Positions 8,301 to 15,128 of a DNA stretch of 34,234 bases are shown here, one piece after another. A program made the translations under genes and the position numbers. The DNA lies in NCBI GenBank assembly GCA_002499545.1, contig DAME01000034.1, forward strand, positions 11,914 through 46,147. The letters run 5' to 3'. The notes beneath the pieces are model-generated. The model did not search any database, was not told where the DNA came from, and worked only from the letters and a program-made list of their open reading frames with translations. Source of the DNA: Euryarchaeota archaeon UBA88. Lineage in GTDB: Archaea > Thermoplasmatota > Poseidoniia > Poseidoniales > Poseidoniaceae. Position 1 is the first letter of the stretch. Every line of letters begins with the position of its first letter.

Positions 8301-9079
8301 ATCATGTATACGGAGAAGAACCAATCAGCGAATTCGTTGAATTCAAGCATACCATCGTACGCATCTTCCGTATTGCCCATACCGTCATCGTATCCGAAAT
8401 CAAAGTCAGCAATCATATCAGCAACTTCCGCTTCTTCATCATCGGTCATGTTCGATGAGTTTGCGTCATCTGCATTTTCCCAGTTAAAGTAATCAATCAT
8501 TTCTGAAGCGTTGACTGCATTATCGCCGTTTTCGTCCATGTCCTCGAAGAGTTTCGTTACCTCATCCATGTGGTCATCGACTTCGCAGACGCTTCCGTTT
8601 TCCATGCAGATTTCCATGTAGTCGCTACCGAGCCAGTTTTGGTATGAGTCGACAACTTCAGCGTTAACAGAGTACCATGTTCCTTCCTCTGCCATTGGAC
8701 CGATGGTATCGTTTCCTTCAAAGAAAAGCGTGAGGTTGAACGAAGTATAGTGTGTATTCCAAGAGGTGTTATCTGATTCCATGACGAGGTCTTCAGTTGC
8801 GTTCCAGATTTCCGAACCAGCATCGTAGATGGTGAGCAATGCCGACATGGTGCCAACGGCACTTCCGTTATTGTATTGGTCGACGTATACGACCAGTGCA
8901 TCGTAATCGATGGAAATCATTGTGTCGCTCATGTTGGAGTTTCCACCGTTTGTGGAACCGGCTCCACTGCCATCTGCAGGATCTGCATACGTTACTCCAG
9001 CAAAGGTCGTGGTAATCAAAGCGAGTGCCATCAAGACAGCTGCGCTGGGCTTCATTTTGAGAGATATCGAATCTTTCAT
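5381..9079 (-). CDS. Large secreted acidic EF-hand protein with PGF-CTERM-like sorting tail
   Basis: Predicted 1,232 aa. A signal peptide (basic start, hydrophobic core, cut near TYA-DP) leads a beta-rich N-terminal region. About twelve EF-hand-like Ca2+ loops of the DxDxSG/DxDxDG type are coded between roughly 8545 and 6335, ten of them arranged as five calmodulin-like pairs. Further beta-sandwich-like segments follow. The extreme C-terminus is LLPGF, a hydrophobic helix and GRRD, which matches the tripartite PGF-CTERM signal processed by archaeosortase A and linked to lipid anchoring. The protein is extremely rich in Asp, Glu and Met and has many NxS/T sites. The start is the ATG at 9079, with AGGTGGG upstream (9084-9090), rather than the GTG at 9088. 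Probable role: Ca2+-binding or Ca2+-stabilised cell-surface protein. Confidence 0.85.
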   Translation of the reverse strand: MKDSISLKMKPSAAVLMALALITTTFAGVTYADPADGSGAGSTNGGNSNMSDTMISIDYDALVVYVDQYNNGSAVGTMSALLTIYDAGSEIWNATEDLVMESDNTSWNTHYTSFNLTLFFEGNDTIGPMAEEGTWYSVNAEVVDSYQNWLGSDYMEICMENGSVCEVDDHMDEVTKLFEDMDENGDNAVNASEMIDYFNWENADDANSSNMTDDEEAEVADMIADFDFGYDDGMGNTEDAYDGMLEFNEFADWFFSVYMITGADAYLEDGMLLIEIHDDFEEIDYVWIQVFDQNGVELVNETYNGSEDGEFYDWTSSDCCAEDGMYYSVMITFYDEEGYMIAMYSTMLGEMMDQDEMIFGMYDADESGNVSFDEFMDMLNIGGDNDSEGPDNQTIALFQSLFMSSDSNNDSELNLDEFMYFMELLDGDGEEDNDDDTDFEFMFMMFDTDASGNVSWSEYLDFMVSSSDEAPSNETLMMMQMLFLSSDLNNDSELDLDEFMNFMSAFEDDDDDSDDSNDIDVLMMMLDVNQDGHVSLSEMLSMFIDEEMSQEEATQWTTVYTNVFNIHDEDGNELLDEFEFAELFYHMQELDTEKCYDIMEGETVMDQGEFEDADGDVIELYPGDTAPSDGEFCFDVGTGIELMILMADTDGSGTLSMTEVMAIMGMGEELSDEELVIYGWVFDYYDYNDDMELDMFELIGFMDEMNDDSDYEPTEEQLMEVMMMQADTDGDGSISMSEMMAMLTEDGENLSAVEEEYFTIAFMMADSDGNQLLDMEEFMQIMFFMDSDDGDEGDMDDGNSDMVVGLNEEECLAAGGEFHTNEVDENNNVYPDHCHLPDTDEDHHDEHDADEEEGIEFYDTDVWFEQWNDETMQLVIVELSVIDNPEEIARLVMTADEMYGNNDAILNESEVEMLMGLYALSFNPQDVANGLTLDGQNGTAVDFWVEIDGLLEGEDVVFLRIGTVLEFPTTPYETATTRTFKVTPETHDDEDSNDTMTDCNEESGVWIHNSETWDISTVSDSASSLEFVYDETNNMWYNINDDCSEPGTVTFTLKKAENGTIPTQEDDWTWEDEEMNMLPICDWYYAVTFANGSMMEDQWMEEAPVSGDYMMTLADNASYDIFVSCWDPEGGEMTVDITSPLGNSSNTSIGHAMGYVSFKLPAGTGGNVTFGVAWTDGYHSESGNLTVIATGDGSIDLSDITTQDSEGLLPGFTAGLGVLAMLGAAMLAGRRD
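7571..7873 (-). repeat. 81-codon tandem duplication of an EF-hand pair
   Basis: The DNA at 7571-7630 and 7814-7873 agrees at about 49 of 60 bases, exactly 243 bases (81 codons) apart. The proteins read NDSELDLDEFMNFM and NDSELNLDEFMYFM. The flanking EF loops (ASGNVSWSEY and ESGNVSFDEF) extend the repeat at protein level, and three more divergent copies follow downstream in the protein. The coordinates cover the two best-matching 60-base cores and the sequence between them. Confidence 0.75.
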
Positions 9080-9083
9080 AAAA

Positions 9084-9090
9084 CCCACCT
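9084..9090 (-). promoter_or_regulatory. Shine-Dalgarno of the EF-hand surface protein gene
   Basis: AGGTGGG on the minus strand, 4 bases before the ATG at 9079. It argues against the in-frame GTG at 9088, which lies inside this element. Confidence 0.55.
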
Positions 9091-9121
9091 GCGATGCTCT
9101 CCCTTATAATTAATAGGGTGG

Positions 9122-9131
9122 CACAATAATT
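9122..9131 (-). promoter_or_regulatory. Promoter-proximal element AATTATTGTG for the minus-strand EF-hand gene
   Basis: Read on the minus strand this is AATTATTGTG, 42 bases before the ATG at 9079. A second AT-rich candidate TATA box (TTAATTATAAG) sits closer, around 9104-9114. An identical copy faces the divergent gene at 9231-9240. Confidence 0.4.
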
Positions 9132-9157
9132 AGCTACATTTTTTCAGTTATTTGACC

Positions 9158-9177
9158 GTTTTTGAGGGTTTTTGAGG
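9158..9177 (+). repeat. Two tandem copies of GTTTTTGAGG
   Basis: A perfect 10-base direct repeat between the divergent promoters, at 9158-9167 and 9168-9177. It might be a binding site for a regulator or simple slippage; nothing in the sequence decides. Confidence 0.5.
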
Positions 9178-9230
9178 AGGTTGAATCTTTATGTTAACGA
9201 TTGTCAACTCTTGATTCAAGTTTCATCGTA

Positions 9231-9240
9231 AATTATTGTG
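9231..9240 (+). promoter_or_regulatory. Promoter-proximal element AATTATTGTG for the Tudor/EF-hand gene
   Basis: Plus-strand AATTATTGTG, 34 bases before the ATG at 9275. This is the inverted partner of the element at 9122-9131, and the two are 10/10 identical in gene orientation. The spacing would allow it to be a TATA box with a leader of about 15 bases. Confidence 0.4.
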
Positions 9241-9274
9241 ATGATTCCAAATAGAACCGAGGATTGTGAGAACC

Positions 9275-10585
9275 ATGACCGACCCAGTGTACAGCCCAGA
9301 TGGAAAATTTATGTGGACTGGTACAGCATGGATCCCAGCACCCCCCACTGCTCTTCAAGCAGCGGATTCCTCATCGAAACAAGTGGTCAATTTACAAGAT
9401 TCAGTCATTGGTGGAGATGTCGTACACAGTACGGTGATCAACAACGATCCAGAGGCGGTGACGTCCGCAGTGATAGCAGCATTGCAGCAGATGGGAATGG
9501 TCAATCAGGCGCCATCCGTACCCGCAGCACTTCCACCATTGGCTGAAGTTGAATTACCGGCTTCGTTCAGCGTCGGTGACCATGTAGAGTACCACAGTCC
9601 TACCAATGCTCGATGGTTGGACCGATGTAAGATCGTCGCTATCAATGACGATGGGACCTATCGAATCGAAGTCCCTAAGGACGCGAGAGTCGAAATCAAG
9701 CATGCTGTTGTCATCGGTTCTTCTCCCGGGACTATTCGTCCTTCCAGTCCACCCTTCAACACTGGAGATCGGGTTTTTGTCGATTGGAAGGGATACGGAC
9801 ATTTCTACCCTGGGCGAATTGCTTCAGAGCATGATAATCACACGTTCATGATTCATTTCGATGATGGAGATGTTGAAGATAATGTGGAATGGGGGCGAAT
9901 TGAACCCCTACAAGAGAATTCCACGGAGGTCCAGGAATATGTCGAAAACGTCATGAAAGAGGAACAGGAACTGATCGATGCGTTCCAAGTGTTCGACTTA
10001 GAAGGAAGTGGGACTATTTCAGCAGGTAAATATTTTGAGATTCTGACTGAGATGGGTGATGAACCGATTTCTGTAGAGGATGTATTGGAAGAATTTGCTG
10101 AACTTGGAATTGCAATGGATTCAGAAATTGATTACCGTGCGCTAGCCAAATACATGGTTGGGTCAGAAGCGGGCGAGGTGTCCCAACACCACAAAACTGA
10201 GGTCATTGTTCGAGATGCTGAAATTGTTGATGGTGTACTCAAAGGTTATGCATACTCACATCCACGACTCGGTGAAGGTCCGGTAAGAACATCCAGTATT
10301 TTGGCAATTTCCTTCGATGAGAGGGCTACTGCACGAGTTGAAACTCGTAATACAATGTACGTCGTTGGTCCAACGGGATGGACCACTCCGCCTTCAGACC
10401 ACCCCTTCAACAACCCTTTCTCTGCCGGAGAACAGGTCAAGGCTGAATGGAAGGGTGAATGGTGGGATTCGCTCATTCGCGAAGTGGTTGGTCAGAAGTA
10501 TCTTATTCACTATGTTGGATTTGATTCAAGCTGGGATGAATGGGTCGGCCCGGAACGGATTCAGAAAAAGCCCTCACCCCCTTAG
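9275..10585 (+). CDS. Multi-domain Tudor-like / EF-hand / Tudor-knot (chromo-barrel-like) protein
   Basis: Predicted 436 aa with no signal peptide, so cytoplasmic. Order: a short Trp motif (YSPDGKFMWTGTAWIPAPP), a helical segment (QDSVIGGDVV... AVIAALQQMG), an SH3/Tudor-like barrel (GDHVEYHS... DGTYRIEV), a second barrel (GDRVFVDWKG... MIHFDDGDVEDNVEW), a calmodulin-like EF-hand pair (AFQVFDLEGSGTISAGKYF), another small beta unit (YAYSHPRLGEGPV), and a C-terminal Tudor-knot with the MRG15/Esa1-like pattern AEWKGEWWDS... IHYVGFDSSWDEWV. The EF loop has Lys where the last Glu ligand should be, so Ca2+ binding may be weak or lost. Tudor and chromo-barrel domains bind modified proteins or RNA in eukaryotes; the role here is unknown. 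The ATG is preferred to the GTG at 9266. Confidence 0.8.
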   Translation: MTDPVYSPDGKFMWTGTAWIPAPPTALQAADSSSKQVVNLQDSVIGGDVVHSTVINNDPEAVTSAVIAALQQMGMVNQAPSVPAALPPLAEVELPASFSVGDHVEYHSPTNARWLDRCKIVAINDDGTYRIEVPKDARVEIKHAVVIGSSPGTIRPSSPPFNTGDRVFVDWKGYGHFYPGRIASEHDNHTFMIHFDDGDVEDNVEWGRIEPLQENSTEVQEYVENVMKEEQELIDAFQVFDLEGSGTISAGKYFEILTEMGDEPISVEDVLEEFAELGIAMDSEIDYRALAKYMVGSEAGEVSQHHKTEVIVRDAEIVDGVLKGYAYSHPRLGEGPVRTSSILAISFDERATARVETRNTMYVVGPTGWTTPPSDHPFNNPFSAGEQVKAEWKGEWWDSLIREVVGQKYLIHYVGFDSSWDEWVGPERIQKKPSPP

Positions 10586-10702
10586 TGTTGAAACACAGTA
10601 TTCATGCATCGAATAGCGATGGTGTGTATGCAGCGAATTTGGTGAAGTAGAGCGCTAAGGTGACCGTTGAGTTGAAGAGTTGGGTGATGTTGGACCGTCC
10701 AT

Positions 10703-10778
10703 AGTCCCTTAGTGTAGCGGTCCATCATGGAGGATTCTGGTTCCCCCGACCTCGGTTCAAATCCGAGAGGGACTACCA
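10703..10778 (+). tRNA. tRNA-Gln (anticodon CUG), CCA encoded
   Basis: Acceptor stem AGTCCCT/AGGGACT pairs perfectly (10703-10709 with 10768-10774), followed by discriminator A and an encoded CCA (10776-10778). The T arm is CTCGG-TTCAAAT-CCGAG (10751-10767). The D arm is the short GTGT...TCAT form seen in Glu/Gln tRNAs. The anticodon loop TTCTGGT (10735-10741) places CTG at 10737-10739, which reads CAG codons. The anticodon stem GAGGA/TCCCC has one A.C mismatch (second pair). No intron is visible. Confidence 0.9.
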
Positions 10779-10790
10779 CTGTTCGGTGAC

Positions 10791-10796
10791 GGAAGG
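10791..10796 (+). promoter_or_regulatory. Shine-Dalgarno-like GGAAGG ahead of an out-of-frame ATG
   Basis: GGAAGG sits 6 bases before an ATG at 10803 that is not in the glutaredoxin frame; see the finding on a possible 2-base shift. Confidence 0.4.
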
Positions 10797-10825
10797 TTTT
10801 GAATGTCTGCAGAACTGCGAAGCGT

Positions 10826-11146
10826 GTGGCGAAAGTTGAGATCTACACGGGGAAGCGCTGTGGCGCTTGCGTGAGCGCGAAACGTTTGCTTGATTCTAAA
10901 TCAATTGAATATCAAGAGATTCGTCTGGGTTTATCTCGCCGAAGCGACGCCGAATTCCGTCTCCGAACGAACGGTGCAAAAACCGTTCCACAAATTTTCA
11001 TCAACGATCAGTGGATTGGTGACAGTGAAGCGTTGCGCAAGTACGACCAAGCAGGGGAATTGGATTGGCGCCTCGGTCTTGAGCCGCAGCCAAAAATATC
11101 ACTTGCTGAAAAAGCAAAACGGTTTTTGATGGGTGAAAAGTATTGA
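10826..11146 (+). CDS. Glutaredoxin
   Basis: Predicted 106-aa thioredoxin-fold oxidoreductase: VEIYTGKRCGAC holds a CxxC active site (Cys12, Cys15), TVPQIF carries the cis-Pro, and GDSEAL follows as in the glutathione-site region of glutaredoxins. A basic C-terminal extension of about 25 residues follows the domain. It reduces disulfides or carries reducing power in the cytoplasm; the actual low-molecular-weight thiol in this archaeon is unknown. The start is uncertain. GTG 10826 begins the fold, but the good Shine-Dalgarno and ATG (10803) upstream are in another frame, and a TTG at 10799 is the only longer in-frame start. It follows the tRNA-Gln by about 50 bases. Confidence 0.85.
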   Translation: MAKVEIYTGKRCGACVSAKRLLDSKSIEYQEIRLGLSRRSDAEFRLRTNGAKTVPQIFINDQWIGDSEALRKYDQAGELDWRLGLEPQPKISLAEKAKRFLMGEKY

Positions 11147-11147
11147 A

Positions 11148-12017
11148 TCATTCGTTTGGGTCGATGATGGTGAAACTTGTGACCATTTGCATTGCTTGGC
11201 CGTATGTGATGCTACCAGCATAGTTTCTTGGAATTCCGTGAATCTTTACACGCAGGCGAAACTTGCATGTCGCTGTTGATTTTTTCCGCTTGTGGTGCTT
11301 GTAAAAGTGAACCCCAATCTTGTATTTGCCCAAAGGGGCATCCTCCGTCCACACGATGTTCTCGACTGGGTTCTTGCTGGTTGGACGGACGTTCATGTCA
11401 ACGTCAAGTTCTCCACCGCACTCACTGTCTTTGTTGTTGAAGTATATCCGTTCACCTGACGGGCAGAACAGGTGTAAATCCAAATCGTTGAAGTCGTTCC
11501 AAGCAAGTGAAATCTGGACTTCACCATTCTTTCCACCCTCTCGCTTGATTCGCTTGTCTAAATCATCCTTTTTCGGATCAATTTTGTCAAGAATAATCAT
11601 TCCACTTCCAATTTCTTCTTCTTGAATCAGGGAAGCGTGTTTATTGAGCGGTTGTTCGTTGTGCTCAATCCAATCGTTACGTTGTTGAGCATTTACAGCT
11701 GCATCGAATTCATTTTTTTGTGGGTCATCATCGTCATTGAACAAATCTTCTACCAGCAATCGAAGGAAGGTTATGTTTTGATTTCGAGCAAATTCACGCT
11801 CCTCATATTGATTCCTTTCTTCGGGGTCCAAATCGTTCACTTGGCGGCTTGAAAACGATACGGTGTCGCGATGAAGAAAAATGTCTGGGTTGTACTTTTC
11901 ACGCAGTGCCCGATTGTATCCCTTGCCCGACCTTTTTGTTCTAGAGAGTATGAAGTGATACACGGCAAATCCCATGAAAAATGCCGCAACACCAAGAATG
12001 ATGCCATTTTGATTCAT
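11148..12017 (-). CDS. Membrane-anchored DUF2135 (YfaP-like) domain protein
   Basis: Predicted 289 aa. Residues 4-24 are a membrane helix followed by a basic stretch, then a charged region of about 140 residues. A C-terminal beta-sandwich contains SLAWNDFNDLDLHLFCPSGE, then GGELDVDMN, PVENIVW and GKYKIGVHFY, the pattern of the DUF2135/YfaP family, whose function is unsettled. The ATG at 12017 has GGGGTG (12023-12028) 5 bases upstream. A longer in-frame start at 12107 lies inside korB and is rejected. It follows korB by 19 bases on the same strand, so it is probably co-transcribed, although a surface or membrane domain has no obvious link to oxoacid oxidation. Confidence 0.8.
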   Translation of the reverse strand: MNQNGIILGVAAFFMGFAVYHFILSRTKRSGKGYNRALREKYNPDIFLHRDTVSFSSRQVNDLDPEERNQYEEREFARNQNITFLRLLVEDLFNDDDDPQKNEFDAAVNAQQRNDWIEHNEQPLNKHASLIQEEEIGSGMIILDKIDPKKDDLDKRIKREGGKNGEVQISLAWNDFNDLDLHLFCPSGERIYFNNKDSECGGELDVDMNVRPTSKNPVENIVWTEDAPLGKYKIGVHFYKHHKRKKSTATCKFRLRVKIHGIPRNYAGSITYGQAMQMVTSFTIIDPNE

Positions 12018-12036
12018 GACAACACCCCATTGTAGT

Positions 12037-13101
12037 CTATCCATGCAGTGCGGCGTTGATGAGATCGAGTTTGTCGGTACTTGGGCGGAGTACTTCGTCA
12101 GGAACATCGATTAACGGTTGGTCAACCAGGCCTAAATCTTCGGCTAATGATGGTTTTGAGTTGTCGAAGTACAGCAATCCAGTGACGTGCTTTTGACTGT
12201 TTTCAGCATTGTGCAGAGCGGTTAAAGCAGCCACAGCGTCACCCGGGTCGTGTTCAGCAGAAATTGTCTCAAGACGGATGGTTGAACCGTCGTGCAACGT
12301 GATGTCGCGGAAGTGCCCCTCAGGAACTTCAACTTCAACAAGCGGGTTAAAGTGCGGGATATAATCTGCCATGTGGAGCGTTATTTCATTTTCTTTCACG
12401 TAGCCATATGAGCGCATGGATTCGTCGTTGTTGTTGAAGGTGACACAGGGGCTGATGACGTCAATGAGGGCGAAACCTTTGTGTGACATCGCGGCTTTGA
12501 GTAAGGCGTTAAGTTGTTTCTTCGAACCAGAGAATGAGCGTGCAACAAAAGTACAACCGAGGTTGATGGCCAGTGCGCACAGGTCAATGGGTTGAGTCAT
12601 GTTGGTTGCACCCTTCTTTTTCTTTGATCCGATGTCGGCTGTTGCGGAATATTGGCCCTTCGTTAGTCCGTAAACACCGTTGTTTTCAACGATGTACACC
12701 ATGTCCATGTTTCGACGAATGGCGTGAATGAGTTGCCCAATACCAATGGAAGCAGAATCACCGTCACCGGAGACGCCAATGTAGAGGAGGTCTTTGTTCA
12801 CCGCATATGCGCCGGTCGTTACAGAAGGCATGCGGCCGTGTACGGTGTTGAATCCGTGAGATTGGCCCAGATAGTACGCAGGGGTTTTCGAGGAACAACC
12901 GATACCTGACATCTTAGCAACACGGTGCGGTTCGATTCCGTTCTCCCATGCGGCGGAAATAATCACATTCGAAATTTGGTCGTGACCGCAACCAGGACAC
13001 AGTGATGATTTCCCACCAGTGTAACTGTCTTTCGGTTCGTTCAAGACGTTCAATTTAACGGCCCGTGCTGGTCGTTCTCTTCGTGCAGGTTTATCGCTCA
13101 T
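12037..13101 (-). CDS. korB: 2-oxoacid:ferredoxin oxidoreductase, beta subunit
   Basis: Predicted 354-aa TPP-binding subunit that decarboxylates a 2-oxoacid, probably 2-oxoglutarate, and passes electrons through a [4Fe-4S] cluster to ferredoxin while forming an acyl-CoA. The cluster ligands are visible: Cys35 and Cys38 (LCPGCGH), Cys69 (GIGCSSK) and Cys219 (ISPCVTF). The TPP/Mg motif is GDGDS at 112-116 with ENNGVYGLTKGQ near 139-150. The ATG overlaps the korA stop by 4 bases, and a strong Shine-Dalgarno lies inside the 3' end of korA. Pyruvate cannot be excluded as substrate from sequence alone. Confidence 0.93.
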   Translation of the reverse strand: MSDKPARRERPARAVKLNVLNEPKDSYTGGKSSLCPGCGHDQISNVIISAAWENGIEPHRVAKMSGIGCSSKTPAYYLGQSHGFNTVHGRMPSVTTGAYAVNKDLLYIGVSGDGDSASIGIGQLIHAIRRNMDMVYIVENNGVYGLTKGQYSATADIGSKKKKGATNMTQPIDLCALAINLGCTFVARSFSGSKKQLNALLKAAMSHKGFALIDVISPCVTFNNNDESMRSYGYVKENEITLHMADYIPHFNPLVEVEVPEGHFRDITLHDGSTIRLETISAEHDPGDAVAALTALHNAENSQKHVTGLLYFDNSKPSLAEDLGLVDQPLIDVPDEVLRPSTDKLDLINAALHG

Positions 13102-14885
13102 GAGGATACCTCCTTCAATGTTGAAAGAATCAAATTAGCGTATATTTTTGCGCGTGGAGGGATGCCGTCGCTGTACGCAACGGAATGGATTTTCGGAATC
13201 AATTCTGTCGGTAACTCCTTTCGCAGAATACCGTACATTTGCCCGTCACGGTTGATTTCCAACACAACGGTTGTCTCATGCCTTCTGATGAACTCTTCGA
13301 CTTCGCTGTGGTAGGGAAGGGCGCGAACACGGCACGTGCTGACCTTAACACCGGTTGCTTCGAGGAGGTCGTCGATTTCTTGAATCGTGTTTTCCATACT
13401 TCCAAGGTAAATGATGCCCAGTTGCAGTTCCTTTTCTTCACGAACTATTGGGGCAGGAAGATGGTCTCGTGAACCCTCAATCTTTCGCTTCAAACGGGCC
13501 ATCAGGTCGTGATAATCGTGTGGCTTTTCAGAATAGACACCCTTGGTATTGTGTCCTGTTCCACGGTAGAGAATTGGGTCCATTCCCGAGCCTGGAAGGG
13601 TTCGGTACGGGATTCCATCTCCGTCAACATCGAGATAGCGTCCAAATTCTTCAAACGCTTCAAAGATGTCTCGGTCTCGAACAACTTTACCTCTGTCCAT
13701 GTTGACTTCTGGATAATCAAACCCGTCACACGCCCAGCGATTCATACCGAGGTCAAGGTCACTTAATCCAAAAATAGGAGTCTGGAATCGTTCCGAGATA
13801 TCGAAAGCACGCCATCCAAATTCGAAGCACTCTTGAACCGTACCTGGTATGAGGACGATATGTTGGGTGTCACCGTGGCTGCCTTCATAGCACAGTGTGA
13901 TGTCTGATTGCTGGGTTCGAGTTGGTAATCCTGTTGAAGGTCCAACTCTGTTGACGTTCCAAAACACTGAAGGGATTTCAGCGAAGTAACCCAACCCGAT
14001 GAATTCCTGCATTAATGAGATACCGGGGCCCGAGGTTGCAGTCATCCCCCTTCCGCCTGCCCAGCCCGCTCCGAGCACCATGCCCGCAGCAGCGAGTTCG
14101 TCTTCTGCCTGAATGACAGCACACGTCGTGTTTCCTTCCTCATCGAGACGGAGTTGCGGGATGTAATTGATGATTCCTTCAGCGAGTGAAGATGATGGGG
14201 TAATAGGGTACCATGCCAGCATTTGAACGCCACCGAAGATGCAACCTAGCGCAGCAGCTTCGTTTCCTTCGATGAAAAATTGTGGTGTCTCGATTGGTCG
14301 CTTCTCAACGATATACGGGTCGACTTTAGGATGGTTGTCACGGTAGTATTCACGACCGAGGTTGAGTGCAGAAACGTTGAGTTCGATAGCCGTTGCTTTG
14401 CCTTTGAATTGCTTGGCTACAGCGGCTTCAAGTTCCTCTTGGTCGATGCCTAACATTTCAGCAAGAACACCAACATAGATGATGTTGGTGACCAACTTGG
14501 CGAGTTTTGAGTTGATTGATTTAGCGAGTTTGGTCATTGGAACTGGATATGAAACGACGTCATCACGGGTCATTTCCATCTTCGCATTTTCGTTCCAGAT
14601 GACCACGGAACCCGGTTCGAGGTCAGCCAAGTCTTCATCCCATGTGGCCGGATTAACCAGCACTTGGATGTGGACTCTGTTACCCGGCGCCTGATAGCCG
14701 TGGTCGGAAAGCCGGACGACATACCAAGTTGGGAGACCAGAAATGTTTGACGGAAACATGTTTTTCCCGCTGACAGGAACTCCCATCTCAAACAGTGATT
14801 GCAATAAAATGAGGTTTGCTGATTGGGAGCCTGTGCCGTTTGCTGTCGCAATATTGATGGTGAAATCGTTGGCGATGGTGTTCAT
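13098..14885 (-). CDS. korA: 2-oxoacid:ferredoxin oxidoreductase, alpha subunit (gamma-alpha fusion)
   Basis: Predicted 595 aa. Residues 1-190 form the gamma (acceptor) domain and about 205-595 the alpha (PYR) part, joined as in the two-subunit enzymes of aerobic archaea such as Sulfolobus and haloarchaea. The YPITPSS motif at 226-232, which contacts the substrate in these enzymes, is intact. It partners KorB (4-base overlap). A TATA-like AAAATATTG lies about 30 bases upstream of the ATG (around 14915), so the leader is short. With aconitase nearby it fits an oxidative TCA cycle. Confidence 0.93.
   Translation of the reverse strand: MNTIANDFTINIATANGTGSQSANLILLQSLFEMGVPVSGKNMFPSNISGLPTWYVVRLSDHGYQAPGNRVHIQVLVNPATWDEDLADLEPGSVVIWNENAKMEMTRDDVVSYPVPMTKLAKSINSKLAKLVTNIIYVGVLAEMLGIDQEELEAAVAKQFKGKATAIELNVSALNLGREYYRDNHPKVDPYIVEKRPIETPQFFIEGNEAAALGCIFGGVQMLAWYPITPSSSLAEGIINYIPQLRLDEEGNTTCAVIQAEDELAAAGMVLGAGWAGGRGMTATSGPGISLMQEFIGLGYFAEIPSVFWNVNRVGPSTGLPTRTQQSDITLCYEGSHGDTQHIVLIPGTVQECFEFGWRAFDISERFQTPIFGLSDLDLGMNRWACDGFDYPEVNMDRGKVVRDRDIFEAFEEFGRYLDVDGDGIPYRTLPGSGMDPILYRGTGHNTKGVYSEKPHDYHDLMARLKRKIEGSRDHLPAPIVREEKELQLGIIYLGSMENTIQEIDDLLEATGVKVSTCRVRALPYHSEVEEFIRRHETTVVLEINRDGQMYGILRKELPTELIPKIHSVAYSDGIPPRAKIYANLILSTLKEVSS
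13108..13115 (-). promoter_or_regulatory. Shine-Dalgarno of korB
   Basis: AAGGAGGT on the minus strand, 6 bases before the korB ATG and inside the end of korA. This suits translational coupling at the ATGA overlap. Confidence 0.75.
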
Positions 14886-15128
14886 GATGATAGTCCCCGG
14901 AAGAGTTCAGGCAATATTTTGCTTGGCTCTCTTTAGACCGGTCTCGCATGCACCCTTTGAACATGTTGTTGTACGGTTCCGGAATATTCATGTTGAATAA
15001 GGGGGGTATTCACTCGTTTTTCACGGTCTAATCGACCTTCTGCGAATGACTGAGCCGTTAAATGTCAAAAAATACTGACAAATCGATTCAGCCGTGATAC
15101 TCAAAACCTCATCCGCTATCGGTGAACC

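Noticed and set aside
6335..8550. Regular repeats that might be a CRISPR array
   Set aside because: The units code EF-hands, have 243-base period, vary at third positions and lack spacers.
10582..10779. Minus-strand reading frame coding VPLGFEPRSGEPES
   Set aside because: This is the familiar false protein obtained from the antisense of a tRNA gene.
12018..12107. N-terminal extension of the DUF2135 protein into korB
   Set aside because: It overlaps korB coding sequence; GGGGTG before ATG 12017 marks the true start.
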